Below are positions 1-11,028 of a stretch of 64,000 nt of DNA, one piece after another (position 1 is the stretch's first letter; every line of letters begins with the position of its first letter). The notes below the pieces were generated by a model. That model was not told where the DNA came from and searched no databases. It worked only from the letters and a program-made list of their open reading frames with translations. The stretch is from Blastococcus sp. HT6-30 (GTDB taxonomy: Bacteria > Actinomycetota > Actinomycetes > Mycobacteriales > Geodermatophilaceae), in assembly GCF_039729015.1 (NCBI RefSeq), contig NZ_CP155792.1, forward strand, positions 1,822,001 through 1,886,000. Direction: 5' to 3'. A program made the position numbers and the translations under genes.

Positions 1-1
1 G

Positions 2-2473
<2,472 letters not shown>

Positions 2474-2564
2474 GGCCGACCGGGCGGCTCCGCCTGGTGG
2501 CGCGGGCACCACGACCGGCCCGAGCAGGCCGCCCGGCGTCGCGGGGCGAGCCGCGCCAGTTCCT

Positions 2565-2768
2565 TCAGGCGCTGACGAGCTCGGGGGCCAGCCACACGTG
2601 GTGGTCGGGGAACGACCGGCCGTCGGGGAGGAGCTCGCCGTCGTCGTCGAACAGGACGACGCCGTTGCAGAGCAGCCGCCACCCCTGCTCGGGATGGCTG
2701 CTCACTACCGCGGCGAGATCGCGGGCCTCGCTGGCGGCCTCCGGGCAGGTGGTGCGATGGGTGCACAT
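2565..2768 (-). CDS. DUF5999 family small protein
   Basis: A 67-residue protein beginning MCTHRTTCPEA and containing HPEQGWRLLCNGVVLFDDDG and LLPDGR, the hallmark of the small actinobacterial DUF5999 proteins common in Streptomyces. Two N-terminal cysteines (C2 and C8) and an internal cysteine are visible; function is unknown and no catalytic motif is evident. It lies alone, convergent with gcvP. The start is the ATG at 2768. No clear SD or TANNNT box sits at the right distance. Family assignment is from memory of the sequence pattern. Confidence 0.75.
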   Translation of the reverse strand: MCTHRTTCPEAASEARDLAAVVSSHPEQGWRLLCNGVVLFDDDGELLPDGRSFPDHHVWLAPELVSA

Positions 2769-2972
2769 GGGAACTCACATCCGTTACGCCGGGGAGAAGT
2801 CGGCAGCACTGGCCGTACTCGTCCGATCACCGGACTAGGAAGAGTGTCGGCACGCGCACCGGGTTCGTCACGTGACCTCGGTCACCGAGTCACCCGTCCA
2901 GGTCGTCAGTTCCTGCCATGGCGGCCGGGACGACGGCGTGGGTGACCGGGTGCCGGCGGCGTGTCGCCGGGG

Positions 2973-3935
2973 TCAGAGCTTGCGGAGGAGCACCCGGCGC
3001 ACCGAGTGGTCGGCGGACTTCTGCAACACCAGCCGGGCGCGCGATCGCGTAGGGGCGATGTTGTCCCGCAGGTTCGGCCCGTTCACCGCCGACCAGATGC
3101 CCAGTGCCGTCTCCCGGGCCTGGTCGTCGGTGAGGGCGGCGAAGCGGTGGAAGTAGGCGGTGGTGTCCTGGAACGCCGTCCGCCACAGCGCCAGGAACCG
3201 CTCGACGTACCACCGCTGGATGTCGGCCTCGGCGGCGTCGACGTAGACGGAGAAGTCGAAGAAGTCCGACAGGAAGATCTCCGGCGCCGACCCGTCGGTG
3301 CGGCGCCCGGCCTGCAGCACGTTGAGCCCCTCCAGCACGAGGATGTCGGGGCGGTCGACCGCCTGCACCCGCCCGGGCACGATGTCGTAGGACTGGTGGT
3401 CGTACACCGGCGCGAACACCTCCTCGCGGCCGGACTTCACGTCCGCGAGGAAGCGCAGCAGCGCCCGGCGGTCGTAGCTCTCCGGAAACCCCTTCCGACC
3501 GAGCAGGCCCCGCTCCTGCAGGACCGCGTTGGGGAGGAGGAAGCCGTCGGTGGTGACGAGGTCGACCCGGGGGGCGCCGGGCGTGGCGGCCAGCAGCGTC
3601 TGCAGCAGGCGGGCGGTGGTGCTCTTGCCCACGGCGACGCTGCCGGCGACGGCGATGACGAACGGCACCTTGGCGGTGGCGTCGCCCAGGAACTCGCTCT
3701 GGGCCGCCCACAGCCGGCGGCTGGCCGTGACGTGCAGGCTGAGCAGGCGCGCCAGCGGGAGGTAGACGGTGGCCACCTCGTCGAGGTCGATGCGGTCGCC
3801 CAGGGACGCGAGTGTGTCCAGCTCCGTCGCGTCCAGCGGCAGGCTGGAGCCGGCCGCGAGCGCTCGCCACGAGTCGCGGTCGAACACCGCGTAGGGCGAG
3901 ATGGAGCCACGCGTCCCAGCCGTCACGCGCCCCAT
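2973..3935 (-). CDS. coaA: type I pantothenate kinase
   Basis: Phosphorylates pantothenate with ATP, the first committed step of coenzyme A synthesis. The protein is 320 residues, close to the ~316 of E. coli CoaA. The P-loop GSVAVGKST is at residues 98–106; the CoaA signatures [25 protein letters not shown] and ILEGLNVLQ-type stretch ([10 protein letters not shown]) follow in order, and [12 protein letters not shown]-like [16 protein letters not shown] closes the protein. The ATG at 3935 is chosen because it gives the family N-terminus ([14 protein letters not shown]); the frame runs further upstream without family sequence. It is monocistronic as far as can be seen, divergent from an acetyltransferase gene. 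Confidence 0.96.
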   Translation of the reverse strand: MGRVTAGTRGSISPYAVFDRDSWRALAAGSSLPLDATELDTLASLGDRIDLDEVATVYLPLARLLSLHVTASRRLWAAQSEFLGDATAKVPFVIAVAGSVAVGKSTTARLLQTLLAATPGAPRVDLVTTDGFLLPNAVLQERGLLGRKGFPESYDRRALLRFLADVKSGREEVFAPVYDHQSYDIVPGRVQAVDRPDILVLEGLNVLQAGRRTDGSAPEIFLSDFFDFSVYVDAAEADIQRWYVERFLALWRTAFQDTTAYFHRFAALTDDQARETALGIWSAVNGPNLRDNIAPTRSRARLVLQKSADHSVRRVLLRKL

Positions 3936-4036
3936 CGTGCCGTCTGGCCCGGGTGCGACGTGCGCGCGGGTCAGCCGGGCGGGTGCCGGGACCGGGTCCG
4001 CGGGTGGGGAAGCACCCCGTCGGGACGCGGCCCGTC

Positions 4037-4042
4037 TAGGGT
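4037..4042 (+). promoter_or_regulatory. -10 box (TAGGGT) of leaderless acetyltransferase gene
   Basis: TAGGGT followed by 7 nt and then the GTG start at 4050. No SD is present, so transcription probably begins at or next to the start codon. Confidence 0.6.
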
Positions 4043-4049
4043 TTCCCCC

Positions 4050-4862
4050 GTGCCTTCCCGCCCGGGACTGCTCGAGTGCATCGAGCGCTACTTCGCCGCC
4101 GCGCCCCTGCTGGACGCGCGGATCGAGCGCGCCGGCGCCCTGGACGTCCCGATCGCCGACGCCGCCTGGCCCTATCCGGCGCGACCGCGGAAGGATGCCG
4201 GCGCGGTCACCGCCGACGACGTCCGCGGCGCGATCGCGCTGCAGCAGGCCGCCGGGCTGCCGGCGGCGCTGGAGTGGATCCTCGAGCGCTCGCCCGGGAT
4301 CGGCGCCGCGGCCCGGGCCGCGGGGATGACGGTCGAGGAGCTGCCACTGCTGGTGGCCGACGACCCGGTCGACGTGGTGCTGCCGGCGGGGGTGCGGCTG
4401 TTCCTGGTCGGCGCGGAGGACCCCGAGCTGCCGCACTACCAGCAGCTCGCCGTCCTGGCCTTCGCCCACCCCGGCGGGCCGGCCGACGTGCACCAGGTCC
4501 CGGCCGACACCTCGCCGGAGGCGGCCGCGCGCACCGCCGTCCTCCGGGAGCGGATCGCCGAGGGGCGGACCGTGATGATGGTGGCCCTCGAGAGCGGGAC
4601 GCCGGTCGCGGTCGGCTCGCACCAGCCGGTGGACATCGACGGCACCGAGGTCAGCGAGATCGTCGGGGTGGCGACGCTGCCCCGGCTGCGCGGCCGCGGG
4701 CTGGGCGCCGGCATCGCGTCCGCGCTCGCCGCGCACGCCCGGGAGACCGCCGAGCTGGTGTTCCTGGCCGCCGGTGACGACGAGGTGGCCCGGGTCTACG
4801 AGCGCATCGGCTTCGCCCGGGTCGGGACCACGGGCGTCGCGGAGCTCCCTCCGACGGAGTGA
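4050..4862 (+). CDS. GNAT family N-acetyltransferase
   Basis: A 270-residue protein whose C-terminal third is a GNAT fold: the acetyl-CoA loop is [20 protein letters not shown] (R/Q-x-x-G-x-G/A type, RGRGLG) around residues 209–228, followed by [14 protein letters not shown], the usual final strand-turn. The N-terminal ~120 residues are a separate helical region without recognisable motif, typical of two-part actinobacterial acetyltransferases. Substrate is unknown. The GTG start is supported by a TAGGGT hexamer exactly 7 nt upstream. The gene stands between the divergent coaA and a convergent serine hydrolase gene. Confidence 0.85.
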   Translation: MPSRPGLLECIERYFAAAPLLDARIERAGALDVPIADAAWPYPARPRKDAGAVTADDVRGAIALQQAAGLPAALEWILERSPGIGAAARAAGMTVEELPLLVADDPVDVVLPAGVRLFLVGAEDPELPHYQQLAVLAFAHPGGPADVHQVPADTSPEAAARTAVLRERIAEGRTVMMVALESGTPVAVGSHQPVDIDGTEVSEIVGVATLPRLRGRGLGAGIASALAAHARETAELVFLAAGDDEVARVYERIGFARVGTTGVAELPPTE

Positions 4863-4877
4863 CTTCCGGCCGGTGGC

Positions 4878-5786
4878 TCACCTGCCGCCGGGGACGCCGA
4901 CGCGGGCGGCGACCGCGGCTCCGGCCGCGTCGAGGGCCGCGCGTGCCGAGCCGTAGCCGACCGTCCGCGGGACCTCGCTGAGCAGCACGATCACCCGGGA
5001 GCCGAGCACGGCGACCGAGTGGAGGTGCCGCTGACCGTCGACGCAGCACATCCACCCCTGCTTCAGGGCCGGTTCGCCGGGCAGCGTGCCGAACAACCCG
5101 AACCGCTGGTCGAAGCCGTCGGCGGCCCGGGGCGTCGCCTCGCGCATCCAGCTCAGCACCGCCGCCGCGTCGTCGGGGTGGGCGACCACGGGCAGCAGCG
5201 CGAGGAACCGGGCGACGTCCTGCGCCGTCGTGACCGCCTGCCCCCACTGACCGGGGATCCGCGCCGACGGGGGGCCGGTGCCGGGGAGGTCGTAGCGGGC
5301 GGCCACGTCGCGCACCATCTGCCCGCCGCCGAACCGCACCCACAGGGTGGAGGCCGCCGGATCGTCCGAGCGGCGGATCATCTCGCGCAGCAGGTCGCGC
5401 TCGGCGGCCGTCAGCCCGATCGAACCGTCGCGCGCCCTGGTGAGGATGTCCTCGGCCATGAACAACTTGACCATGGAGGCGGTCGGGAACGGTCGCTCGG
5501 CCACCGGGCCGTTGTCGGAGCCGTACGCGGCCCGGCGCGCGGCCCGGGCCTCGGCGGCGCGGACGCTGCCCTCGGTGGCGCGGGTCTGCTGGCGGGCGAC
5601 CGCGACCGTGCCGACCGCGCCGTAGCCGTGCACCGCGTCGGCCACGATGCCGGCCGGAGGCGCACCGCCGGCCACGGCGCGGCCCGGGCGGGCCGCGCCC
5701 AGCGCGAGCAGCTGGACGACGGCGAGGGCCGCGACCAGCGGAACCGCCACGATCCCGGACCGGTGCCGGGCAACCGGATGGGACAC
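4878..5786 (-). CDS. penicillin-binding/beta-lactamase-like serine hydrolase, membrane-anchored
   Basis: 302 residues with an N-terminal hydrophobic segment (about residues 12–30) that is a signal anchor or uncleaved signal. The serine-hydrolase triad of the class A beta-lactamase/DD-peptidase fold is visible: SMVK at 104–107 (nucleophile Ser, general base Lys), an SDD motif (RRSDDPAAS) in the position of SDN, and KQG in KQGWMCCVDG in the position of KTG. The KTG-to-KQG change and Cys-Cys pair make true beta-lactamase activity uncertain; peptidoglycan or ester hydrolysis is equally possible. The GTG at 5786 is chosen because upstream sequence is Arg/Pro-rich and unlike a protein. It lies downstream of a PEBP gene on the same strand, separated by a strong hairpin. 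Confidence 0.8.
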   Translation of the reverse strand: MSHPVARHRSGIVAVPLVAALAVVQLLALGAARPGRAVAGGAPPAGIVADAVHGYGAVGTVAVARQQTRATEGSVRAAEARAARRAAYGSDNGPVAERPFPTASMVKLFMAEDILTRARDGSIGLTAAERDLLREMIRRSDDPAASTLWVRFGGGQMVRDVAARYDLPGTGPPSARIPGQWGQAVTTAQDVARFLALLPVVAHPDDAAAVLSWMREATPRAADGFDQRFGLFGTLPGEPALKQGWMCCVDGQRHLHSVAVLGSRVIVLLSEVPRTVGYGSARAALDAAGAAVAARVGVPGGR

Positions 5787-5860
5787 GCGCCGGAGTCTTC
5801 TCCGGCCGGCCGGCGGCTTTCCCGGCTCGCGTCGGCTTCCGGGAGGCGGAACGGGGTGGC

Positions 5861-5896
5861 CTGCCGCTGTGCAGCCGTCCGGCTGCACAGCGGCAG
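5861..5896 (-). terminator. perfect 16-bp stem, 4-nt loop hairpin after PEBP gene
   Basis: CTGCCGCTGTGCAGCC and its exact reverse complement are separated by GTCC, starting 3 bp past the PEBP stop codon. There is no T-tract, as is common for GC-rich actinobacterial terminators. It should end PEBP transcription before the serine hydrolase gene. Confidence 0.75.
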
Positions 5897-5899
5897 GGC

Positions 5900-6445
5900 T
5901 CACTCCTGCTCGTAGGTGGCGACGAGCGTGGCCCGCGCCAGCGTGTGGAAGAACAGGTTGAACCCGAGGACGGCGGGCGTGGTGGCGGCGTCGACGTCGA
6001 GCCGCTCGGTGTCGACCGCGTGCACCACCACGAAGTAGCGGTGCGGGCCGTGCCCGGCCGGGGGAGCGGCGCCCACGAAGCCGGCGAAGCCGCCGTCGTT
6101 GCGCAGCTGCACCGCGCCGTCGGGGAGCAGCGGGGCGTCCTTGTCGCCGGCGCCGGAGGGCAGCTCGGTGACCGACGCCGGGATGTTGGCCACCGCCCAG
6201 TGCCAGAAGCCGCTGGCGGTGGGGGCGTCGGGGTCGTAGACGGTCACGGCGAAGCTGCGGGTGCCCTCGGGGAAGCCGGACCAGGCCAGCTGCGGCGAGC
6301 GGTCCTCGCCGCCGGCGCCCATGACGCCGCTGACCTGGGGCATCGGCAGCACCTGGCCGTCGGACACGTCGCTGCTGGTGACGGTGAAGCCCGGCACCTG
6401 CGGCAGGAAGTCGTACGGGTTCGGCGGGGTGGGCCGGTCGGCCAT
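5900..6445 (-). CDS. YbhB/YbcL family Raf kinase inhibitor-like protein (PEBP)
   Basis: 181 residues of the phosphatidylethanolamine-binding protein fold. Diagnostic stretches are [58 protein letters not shown] and [19 protein letters not shown], all in family order. No signal peptide, so cytoplasmic. The ATG at 6445 has an SD-like GAGGAGAGGAA about 6–10 nt upstream. Bacterial members have no firmly established ligand; the name is historical. Neighbours give no functional hint. Confidence 0.93.
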   Translation of the reverse strand: MADRPTPPNPYDFLPQVPGFTVTSSDVSDGQVLPMPQVSGVMGAGGEDRSPQLAWSGFPEGTRSFAVTVYDPDAPTASGFWHWAVANIPASVTELPSGAGDKDAPLLPDGAVQLRNDGGFAGFVGAAPPAGHGPHRYFVVVHAVDTERLDVDAATTPAVLGFNLFFHTLARATLVATYEQE

Positions 6446-6599
6446 GGCGTTCCTCTCCTCGTAGCGGTGCGACGGCTGGTGGAGTTCGCCGAGGCGTTCC
6501 CCGTCGGGGACCCTAGGCAGCCCGGCTGCGCGGCGCCCGTCGGATCACCGGGACACGGCACCGCGCCCGGCTGGACACGTGCACGTTGCCCGGCGCCGG

Positions 6600-6605
6600 T
6601 AGCGT
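6600..6605 (+). promoter_or_regulatory. -10 box (TAGCGT) of leaderless HAD–GH65 operon
   Basis: TAGCGT, 6 nt, then the GTG start at 6612; no SD. Likely the promoter of the two-gene operon. Confidence 0.6.
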
Positions 6606-6611
6606 CGAGGC

Positions 6612-7355
6612 GTGCCCACTCCGCGATCGCTCGGCCTCCCGGACGACGTCCGTGCCTGCCTGTTCGACCTCGACGGCGTCCTCACCGCGACGGCGACGGT
6701 GCACATGGCGGCCTGGAAGCGCACCTTCGACGGGTTCCTGCGGTCGCGCGACCCCCAAGCGCCCGAGTTCACGCAGGACGACTACAACCACCACGTCGAC
6801 GGCAAGCCCCGCGCCGACGGCGTCCGCGACTTCCTGGCCAGCCGCGGCATCACCCTCCCCGAGGGCGACCCGGGGGACGCTCCGGACGCGGAGACGGTGC
6901 AGGGGGTGGCCACTCGCAAGAACGAGCTGGTGCAGCGGGAGCTCGAGGAGCACGGCGTCGAGGTCTACGAGGGGTCGATGGCCTACCTGCGGGCGGTGAA
7001 GGAGGCCGGGCTGGCCACCGCGGTGGTCACGGCGTCGGCGAACGGGGAGCGGGTGGTGGCCGCCGGCGGGTTCGCCGAGCTCATCGACGCCCGCGTCGAC
7101 GGCGTCGTCGCCCGCGAGGAGGGGCTGGCGGGCAAGCCGGCGCCCGACACGTTCCTCGCCGGCGCCCGCGCCCTCGGCGTGACGCCGCAGGAGGCCGTGG
7201 TGTTCGAGGACGCGCTCGCCGGGGTGGCCGCCGGACGGGCGGGCGGGTTCGCCTTCGTCGTCGGCGTGGACCGGGTCGGCCACGCCGACGGGCTGCGCGA
7301 GGCCGGCGCCGACGTCGTCGTCACCGACCTCGCCGAACTGCTGGACCGGACATGA
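6612..7355 (+). CDS. beta-phosphoglucomutase family HAD hydrolase
   Basis: HAD-IA enzyme of 247 residues: motif I FDLDGVLT (nucleophile Asp, acid/base Asp), the cap-domain lysine region, motif II VVTAS, motif III lysine in GKPAPDTFL and motif IV VVFEDALAGV. The motif I and GKPAPD combination with a long alpha cap matches the beta-phosphoglucomutase branch (reversible beta-glucose-1-phosphate to glucose-6-phosphate). The stop overlaps the next start as ATGA, coupling it to a GH65 phosphorylase, whose beta-sugar-1-phosphate product this enzyme would feed into glycolysis. The same pairing exists in M. tuberculosis (Rv3400–Rv3401). Confidence 0.9.
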   Translation: MPTPRSLGLPDDVRACLFDLDGVLTATATVHMAAWKRTFDGFLRSRDPQAPEFTQDDYNHHVDGKPRADGVRDFLASRGITLPEGDPGDAPDAETVQGVATRKNELVQRELEEHGVEVYEGSMAYLRAVKEAGLATAVVTASANGERVVAAGGFAELIDARVDGVVAREEGLAGKPAPDTFLAGARALGVTPQEAVVFEDALAGVAAGRAGGFAFVVGVDRVGHADGLREAGADVVVTDLAELLDRT

Positions 7356-9712
7356 CCGAGGGGCGGGCGATCTTCCCGGTCGAGCCGTGGGCGCTGACCG
7401 AGGTCGGGCTCGACCACGACAGCCTCGCCGTGCACGAGTCGGTCTTCGCGCTGGCCAACGGGCACCTCGGGATGCGTGGCTCCTTCGAGGAGGGCGAGCC
7501 GGTCGTCGTCCCCGGCACCTACCTCAACGGCTTCTTCGAGGAACGGCCCCTGCCCTACGCCGAGGTCGGCTACGGGTTCCCCGAGATGGGCCAGACCGTG
7601 GTCAACGTGACCGACGGCAAGCTCATCCGGCTGCTGGTGAAGGACTCGCCGCTGGACCTCAACTACGGCGAGGTGATCGACCACCGCCGCACCCTCGACC
7701 TGCGCGCCGGCGTGCTGCGCCGGTCGACCGAGTGGCGCTCACCCAGCGGCCGCACGGTGCGGGTCACCAGCACCCGCCTGGTCTCGCTGGCGCGGCGGTC
7801 GATCGCCGCGATCGAGTACCAGGTGGAGGTCACCGACAACCTCGGAGACCTCTACGTCGCCCTGCAGTCGGACCTGCTCGCCAACGACGACGACGCGCCC
7901 GCCGACGACGGCGACCCGCGCGCGGCGGCCGCCCTCGCCCGCCCCCTGGAGTGCGAGCTGGCCGCCGGCCGCGGGCGCCGGGCGGTCCTGGTGCACCGCA
8001 CCAAGCGCAGCCGGCTGCGCATGGCCGCCGGCATGGACCACGTCATCCAGATCCCCGACAGCTGCACGGAGGACATCGAGGCCGCCGGGGACCTCGCCCG
8101 CTACACGCTGGCCGCCCGCATCCCGCCCGGCGGGTCGCTGAAGCTCGTCAAGTTCCTCGCCTACGGATGGTCCTCGCGCCGGTCCGGTGCGGCGCTGCGC
8201 GACCAGGTCGAGGCGGCGCTGGCGACGGCGAAGCTGGCCGGCTTCGAGCGGCTGCTGCGGGAGCAGCGGGAACTGCTGGACCAGCACTGGGAGGACGCCG
8301 ACGTCGAGATCGACGGTGACGACGAGCTCCAGCAGGCCGTCCGGGTGGGCATGTTCCACGTCCTGCAGGCCGGGTTGCGGGGGGAGCGGCAGGCCATCCC
8401 GGCGAAGGGGCTGACCGGCCCCGGCTACGACGGGCACACCTTCTGGGACACCGAGACCTACGTCCTCCCGGTCCTCACCTACACCGCCCCGCACGCCGCC
8501 CGGGACGCGCTGGCCTGGCGGTACACCACGCTGGCGCTGGCGCGCGAGCGGGCCCGGGTGCTGGGGCTGCGCGGCGCGGCGTTCCCGTGGCGGACGATCC
8601 GCGGTGAGGAGACCTCGGGCTACTGGCCGGCGGGAACGGCGGCCTTCCACATCAACGCCGACATCGCCGACGCCGTCATCCGGTACAACGACGCGACCCT
8701 GGACGAGGCCTTCGACCGCGACTACGGCGCCGAGCTGCTGATCGAGACGGCCCGCCTGTGGGCGTCGCTGGGGCACTTCGACGCCGAGCACGGTTTCCGC
8801 ATCGACGGGGTCACCGGCCCGGACGAGTACACCGCCGTGGTGGACAACAACGTCTACACGAACCTGATGGCGCAGCGGAACCTGCGCGGCGCGGTCGATG
8901 CCGTCCGCCGGCAACCCGAGGTCGCCGGCCGGCTGTCGGTGACCGAGGAGGAGGTCGACGGGTGGCTGCGGGCCGCGGCCCTGGTGGCGGTGCCCTACGA
9001 CACCCAGCGCGGCGTGCACATGCAGTCCGACGGCTTCACCCACCACGAGGAGTGGGACTTCGCCGCCACGCCACGGGAGAAGTACCCGCTCCTGCTGCAC
9101 TACCCCTACTTCGAGATCTACCGGACGCAGGTGGTCAAGCAGGCCGACCTGGTGATGGCGCTGCACCTGCGGGGGGACGCGTTCACCCTCGAGGAGAAGA
9201 TCGCCGACTTCGCCTACTACGAGGCGCGCACCACCCGGGACTCGTCTCTCTCGGCGACCCAGCAGGCCGTCGTCGCCGCCGAGACCGGGCACCTGCAGCT
9301 GGCCCACGAGTACTGGGCCGAGGCGGCGCTGACCGACCTGCAGAACCTGCACTCCAACTCCGGGCACGGGCTGCACATCGCCTCGCTCGCCGGTGGGTGG
9401 ACCGTCGCCGTCGCCGGTTTCGGCGGGCTGCGCGACCACGGCGGGCAGCTGGCGTTCGCGCCGCGGCTGCCGGAGCGGATCAGCCGGCTGCGCTTCCGGG
9501 TGGTGTACCGCGGCCGCAAGCTCACCGTGACCGTGGAGCGGGACCGGGCCACCTACCGCCTGGTCGACGGCGACCCCCTCGACGTCCGTCACCACGGGCG
9601 GCAGGTGCGGGTCGACCACGAGGACGTGGTGCTCGACGTACCGCCGCCCCCGCGAGTGGAGCCGGTGCACCAGCCGCCGGGCTGCGAACCCCGGCGCCGC
9701 GTCCGCGGTTGA
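7352..9712 (+). CDS. glycoside hydrolase family 65 disaccharide phosphorylase (maltose/trehalose/kojibiose type)
   Basis: 786 residues covering the N-terminal beta-sandwich (ANGHLGMRGSFEEG, GTYLNGFFEE), linker and (alpha/alpha)6 catalytic barrel: GHTFWDTETYVLPVLTY, FPWRTIRGEETSGYWPAGTAAFHINADIA, and the catalytic acid Glu in DGVTGPDEYTAVVDNNVYTN. The KQADLVMAL phosphate-binding region and the C-terminal beta-sheet domain are present. GH65 phosphorylases cleave alpha-glucosyl disaccharides with inversion to beta-glucose-1-phosphate, matching the overlapping mutase gene. Which disaccharide cannot be read from sequence alone. The start ATG overlaps the preceding stop (ATGA); expression is probably by coupled translation. 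Confidence 0.92.
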   Translation: MTEGRAIFPVEPWALTEVGLDHDSLAVHESVFALANGHLGMRGSFEEGEPVVVPGTYLNGFFEERPLPYAEVGYGFPEMGQTVVNVTDGKLIRLLVKDSPLDLNYGEVIDHRRTLDLRAGVLRRSTEWRSPSGRTVRVTSTRLVSLARRSIAAIEYQVEVTDNLGDLYVALQSDLLANDDDAPADDGDPRAAAALARPLECELAAGRGRRAVLVHRTKRSRLRMAAGMDHVIQIPDSCTEDIEAAGDLARYTLAARIPPGGSLKLVKFLAYGWSSRRSGAALRDQVEAALATAKLAGFERLLREQRELLDQHWEDADVEIDGDDELQQAVRVGMFHVLQAGLRGERQAIPAKGLTGPGYDGHTFWDTETYVLPVLTYTAPHAARDALAWRYTTLALARERARVLGLRGAAFPWRTIRGEETSGYWPAGTAAFHINADIADAVIRYNDATLDEAFDRDYGAELLIETARLWASLGHFDAEHGFRIDGVTGPDEYTAVVDNNVYTNLMAQRNLRGAVDAVRRQPEVAGRLSVTEEEVDGWLRAAALVAVPYDTQRGVHMQSDGFTHHEEWDFAATPREKYPLLLHYPYFEIYRTQVVKQADLVMALHLRGDAFTLEEKIADFAYYEARTTRDSSLSATQQAVVAAETGHLQLAHEYWAEAALTDLQNLHSNSGHGLHIASLAGGWTVAVAGFGGLRDHGGQLAFAPRLPERISRLRFRVVYRGRKLTVTVERDRATYRLVDGDPLDVRHHGRQVRVDHEDVVLDVPPPPRVEPVHQPPGCEPRRRVRG

Positions 9713-9778
9713 CCGCAGAGACCATCCGGCCTGGCTCCTCCGTCCGCGACGCCTGGGCCGCTTGCGACCGTTATCCCT

Positions 9779-9805
9779 AACAAAAACCCACAAAATACAC
9801 GGGTT
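9779..9805 (-). terminator. intrinsic terminator with T-tract, starting in the M50 stop codon
   Basis: On the minus strand the stop TGA runs into AACCC, an 11-nt AT-rich loop, GGGTT and then TTTGTTA. The right stem bases overlap the stop codon. It is one of few T-tract terminators in this GC-rich window and sits in a locally AT-rich patch between convergent genes. Confidence 0.65.
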
Positions 9806-10509
9806 CAGCCGAGCAACCACCTCGCGCCCAGAACCAACGCAGCAAGGTCAACGACCAGGAAGACACCCACCCAGACGAGGGCAGGAAAGGGGGTCAGCCG
9901 GGCGAGCTGGTCGGCGTCGGAGTCCCGGGTGCCGCGGCGCCGGCGGGCGGTGTGCAGCTCGAGCACGGCCCGCGGCGCGGCCAGCAGCAGGAACCACGTG
10001 GCCACCGCCGCGAACACCGACTGGCCCGCCGGCGGCAGCCACCAGGTGGCGGCGAAGACGATCCCGCCGGTGACCAGCACCGACCACAGCCCGTACCAGT
10101 TGCGGATCTGCACCAGCAGCAGGGTGAGCAGGAGGAGCAGCGCCCACAGCAGCCCGATGGCGTGTCCGGCGGCGAGCAGGGCTGCGGCGCCGAGCCCGAA
10201 GAGGGCGGGGCCGGTGTAGCCGGCGGCGCAGGTCAGCACCATGCCCAGCCCGGTCGGCCGACCCGCGGAGACGGTCAGGCCGGAGGTGTCGGAGTGCAGC
10301 CGGATGCCGGAGAGCCGCCGCCCGGCCGCCAGCGCCACCAGCCCGTGAGCGCCCTCGTGGGCGATGGTCACGACGTTGCGGGCCGGGCGCCAGAGGCTGG
10401 GGGAGAGGACGAGGAGGGCGGCCGCCGCCGCGGTGGCGAGCAGCACCAGCGGCGGGAGGTCCGGGACGGTCGCCGTCGCGCGGGCCCAGAACCGGGCGAG
10501 GACCTCCAT
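9805..10509 (-). CDS. M50-like membrane metallopeptidase
   Basis: 234-residue polytopic membrane protein. The zinc-peptidase motif HEGAH (HExxH) lies at the end of a hydrophobic stretch near residue 51–55 (NVVTIAHEGAHGLVALAAGRRL), the arrangement of site-2-protease-like M50 proteins. A later LLLLLTLLLVQIRNWYGLWSVL segment and several further hydrophobic segments give about five or six membrane spans. The classical second zinc-ligand motif (xDG) is not obvious, though NWYGLWSV occupies its place, so catalysis is plausible but unproven. M50B-type homologues of this size are common in actinobacteria. Start ATG 10509. Confidence 0.8.
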   Translation of the reverse strand: MEVLARFWARATATVPDLPPLVLLATAAAAALLVLSPSLWRPARNVVTIAHEGAHGLVALAAGRRLSGIRLHSDTSGLTVSAGRPTGLGMVLTCAAGYTGPALFGLGAAALLAAGHAIGLLWALLLLLTLLLVQIRNWYGLWSVLVTGGIVFAATWWLPPAGQSVFAAVATWFLLLAAPRAVLELHTARRRRGTRDSDADQLARLTPFPALVWVGVFLVVDLAALVLGARWLLG

Positions 10510-10586
10510 GCCCGGCAGTCAACCGCACGTGCCCGGCAGTACCCGGGGGGCGAGGAGGGTGTCGGGGGAGGCGGGCCTCACGCCGC

Positions 10587-10614
10587 CCTGGGGAGCCCAC
10601 CGGGGCACCCCAGG
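10587..10614 (-). terminator. GC-rich hairpin downstream of small acidic protein gene
   Basis: CCTGGGG and CCCCAGG are separated by 14 nt, between the 3' end of the 62-residue gene and the M50 start. A 7-bp stem is modest, so a terminator role is only suggested. Confidence 0.3.
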
Positions 10615-10697
10615 CCCGATCCCGGGGGCATGACGACGTCAGCCTCGGCTGCAGTGGTGACCCCAGGGCAGACGCTCCGGGATCGCTGGCCCCGCGT

Positions 10698-10886
10698 TCA
10701 GTTCCCCGGCTTCACGGCCTTGCCGCGCTCCTGCTCGGCCTCGTCGGCCTGGTAAACGCCCGGCACGGCCCGCGCCGCACCGTCGTCGCCGGGCCCCACC
10801 GGTCGGTCGGTCAGGTTGCCCGGGCCGGGGGAGGGGGTGCCCCCGGGCTCGCGGCGGTCGTCGGTGTCGGGCCGGGCGTCCGTCAT
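10698..10886 (-). CDS. small acidic hypothetical protein
   Basis: A 62-residue, charged and probably disordered protein (MTDARPDTDDRREPGG...GKAVKPGN) with no membrane segment, cysteines or recognised motif. Support comes from a good SD (GGAGGA) about 5 nt before the ATG at 10886 and mostly G/C third positions. It has no homologue I recognise. It lies between the M50 gene and an Imm21-like gene on the same strand, with gaps of more than 140 bp on each side. Confidence 0.5.
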   Translation of the reverse strand: MTDARPDTDDRREPGGTPSPGPGNLTDRPVGPGDDGAARAVPGVYQADEAEQERGKAVKPGN

Positions 10887-11028
10887 GAGTCCTCCTGGTT
10901 CGGTTGGTCCCCGGGTCCGCTACCCGCCCGGAGCGACCGGAACCGGGGTCGCAGCAGACCGGCGTCGTGCACCACCGCTCGGCAGCACCCGGCCCGGCAC
11001 TCCGGCGTCGACCGCCGGATCTGAGCGG

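Noticed and set aside
2973-4736. 587-residue extended pantothenate kinase
   Set aside because: Residues before [10 protein letters not shown] are antisense of the acetyltransferase gene; family length supports the ATG at 3935.
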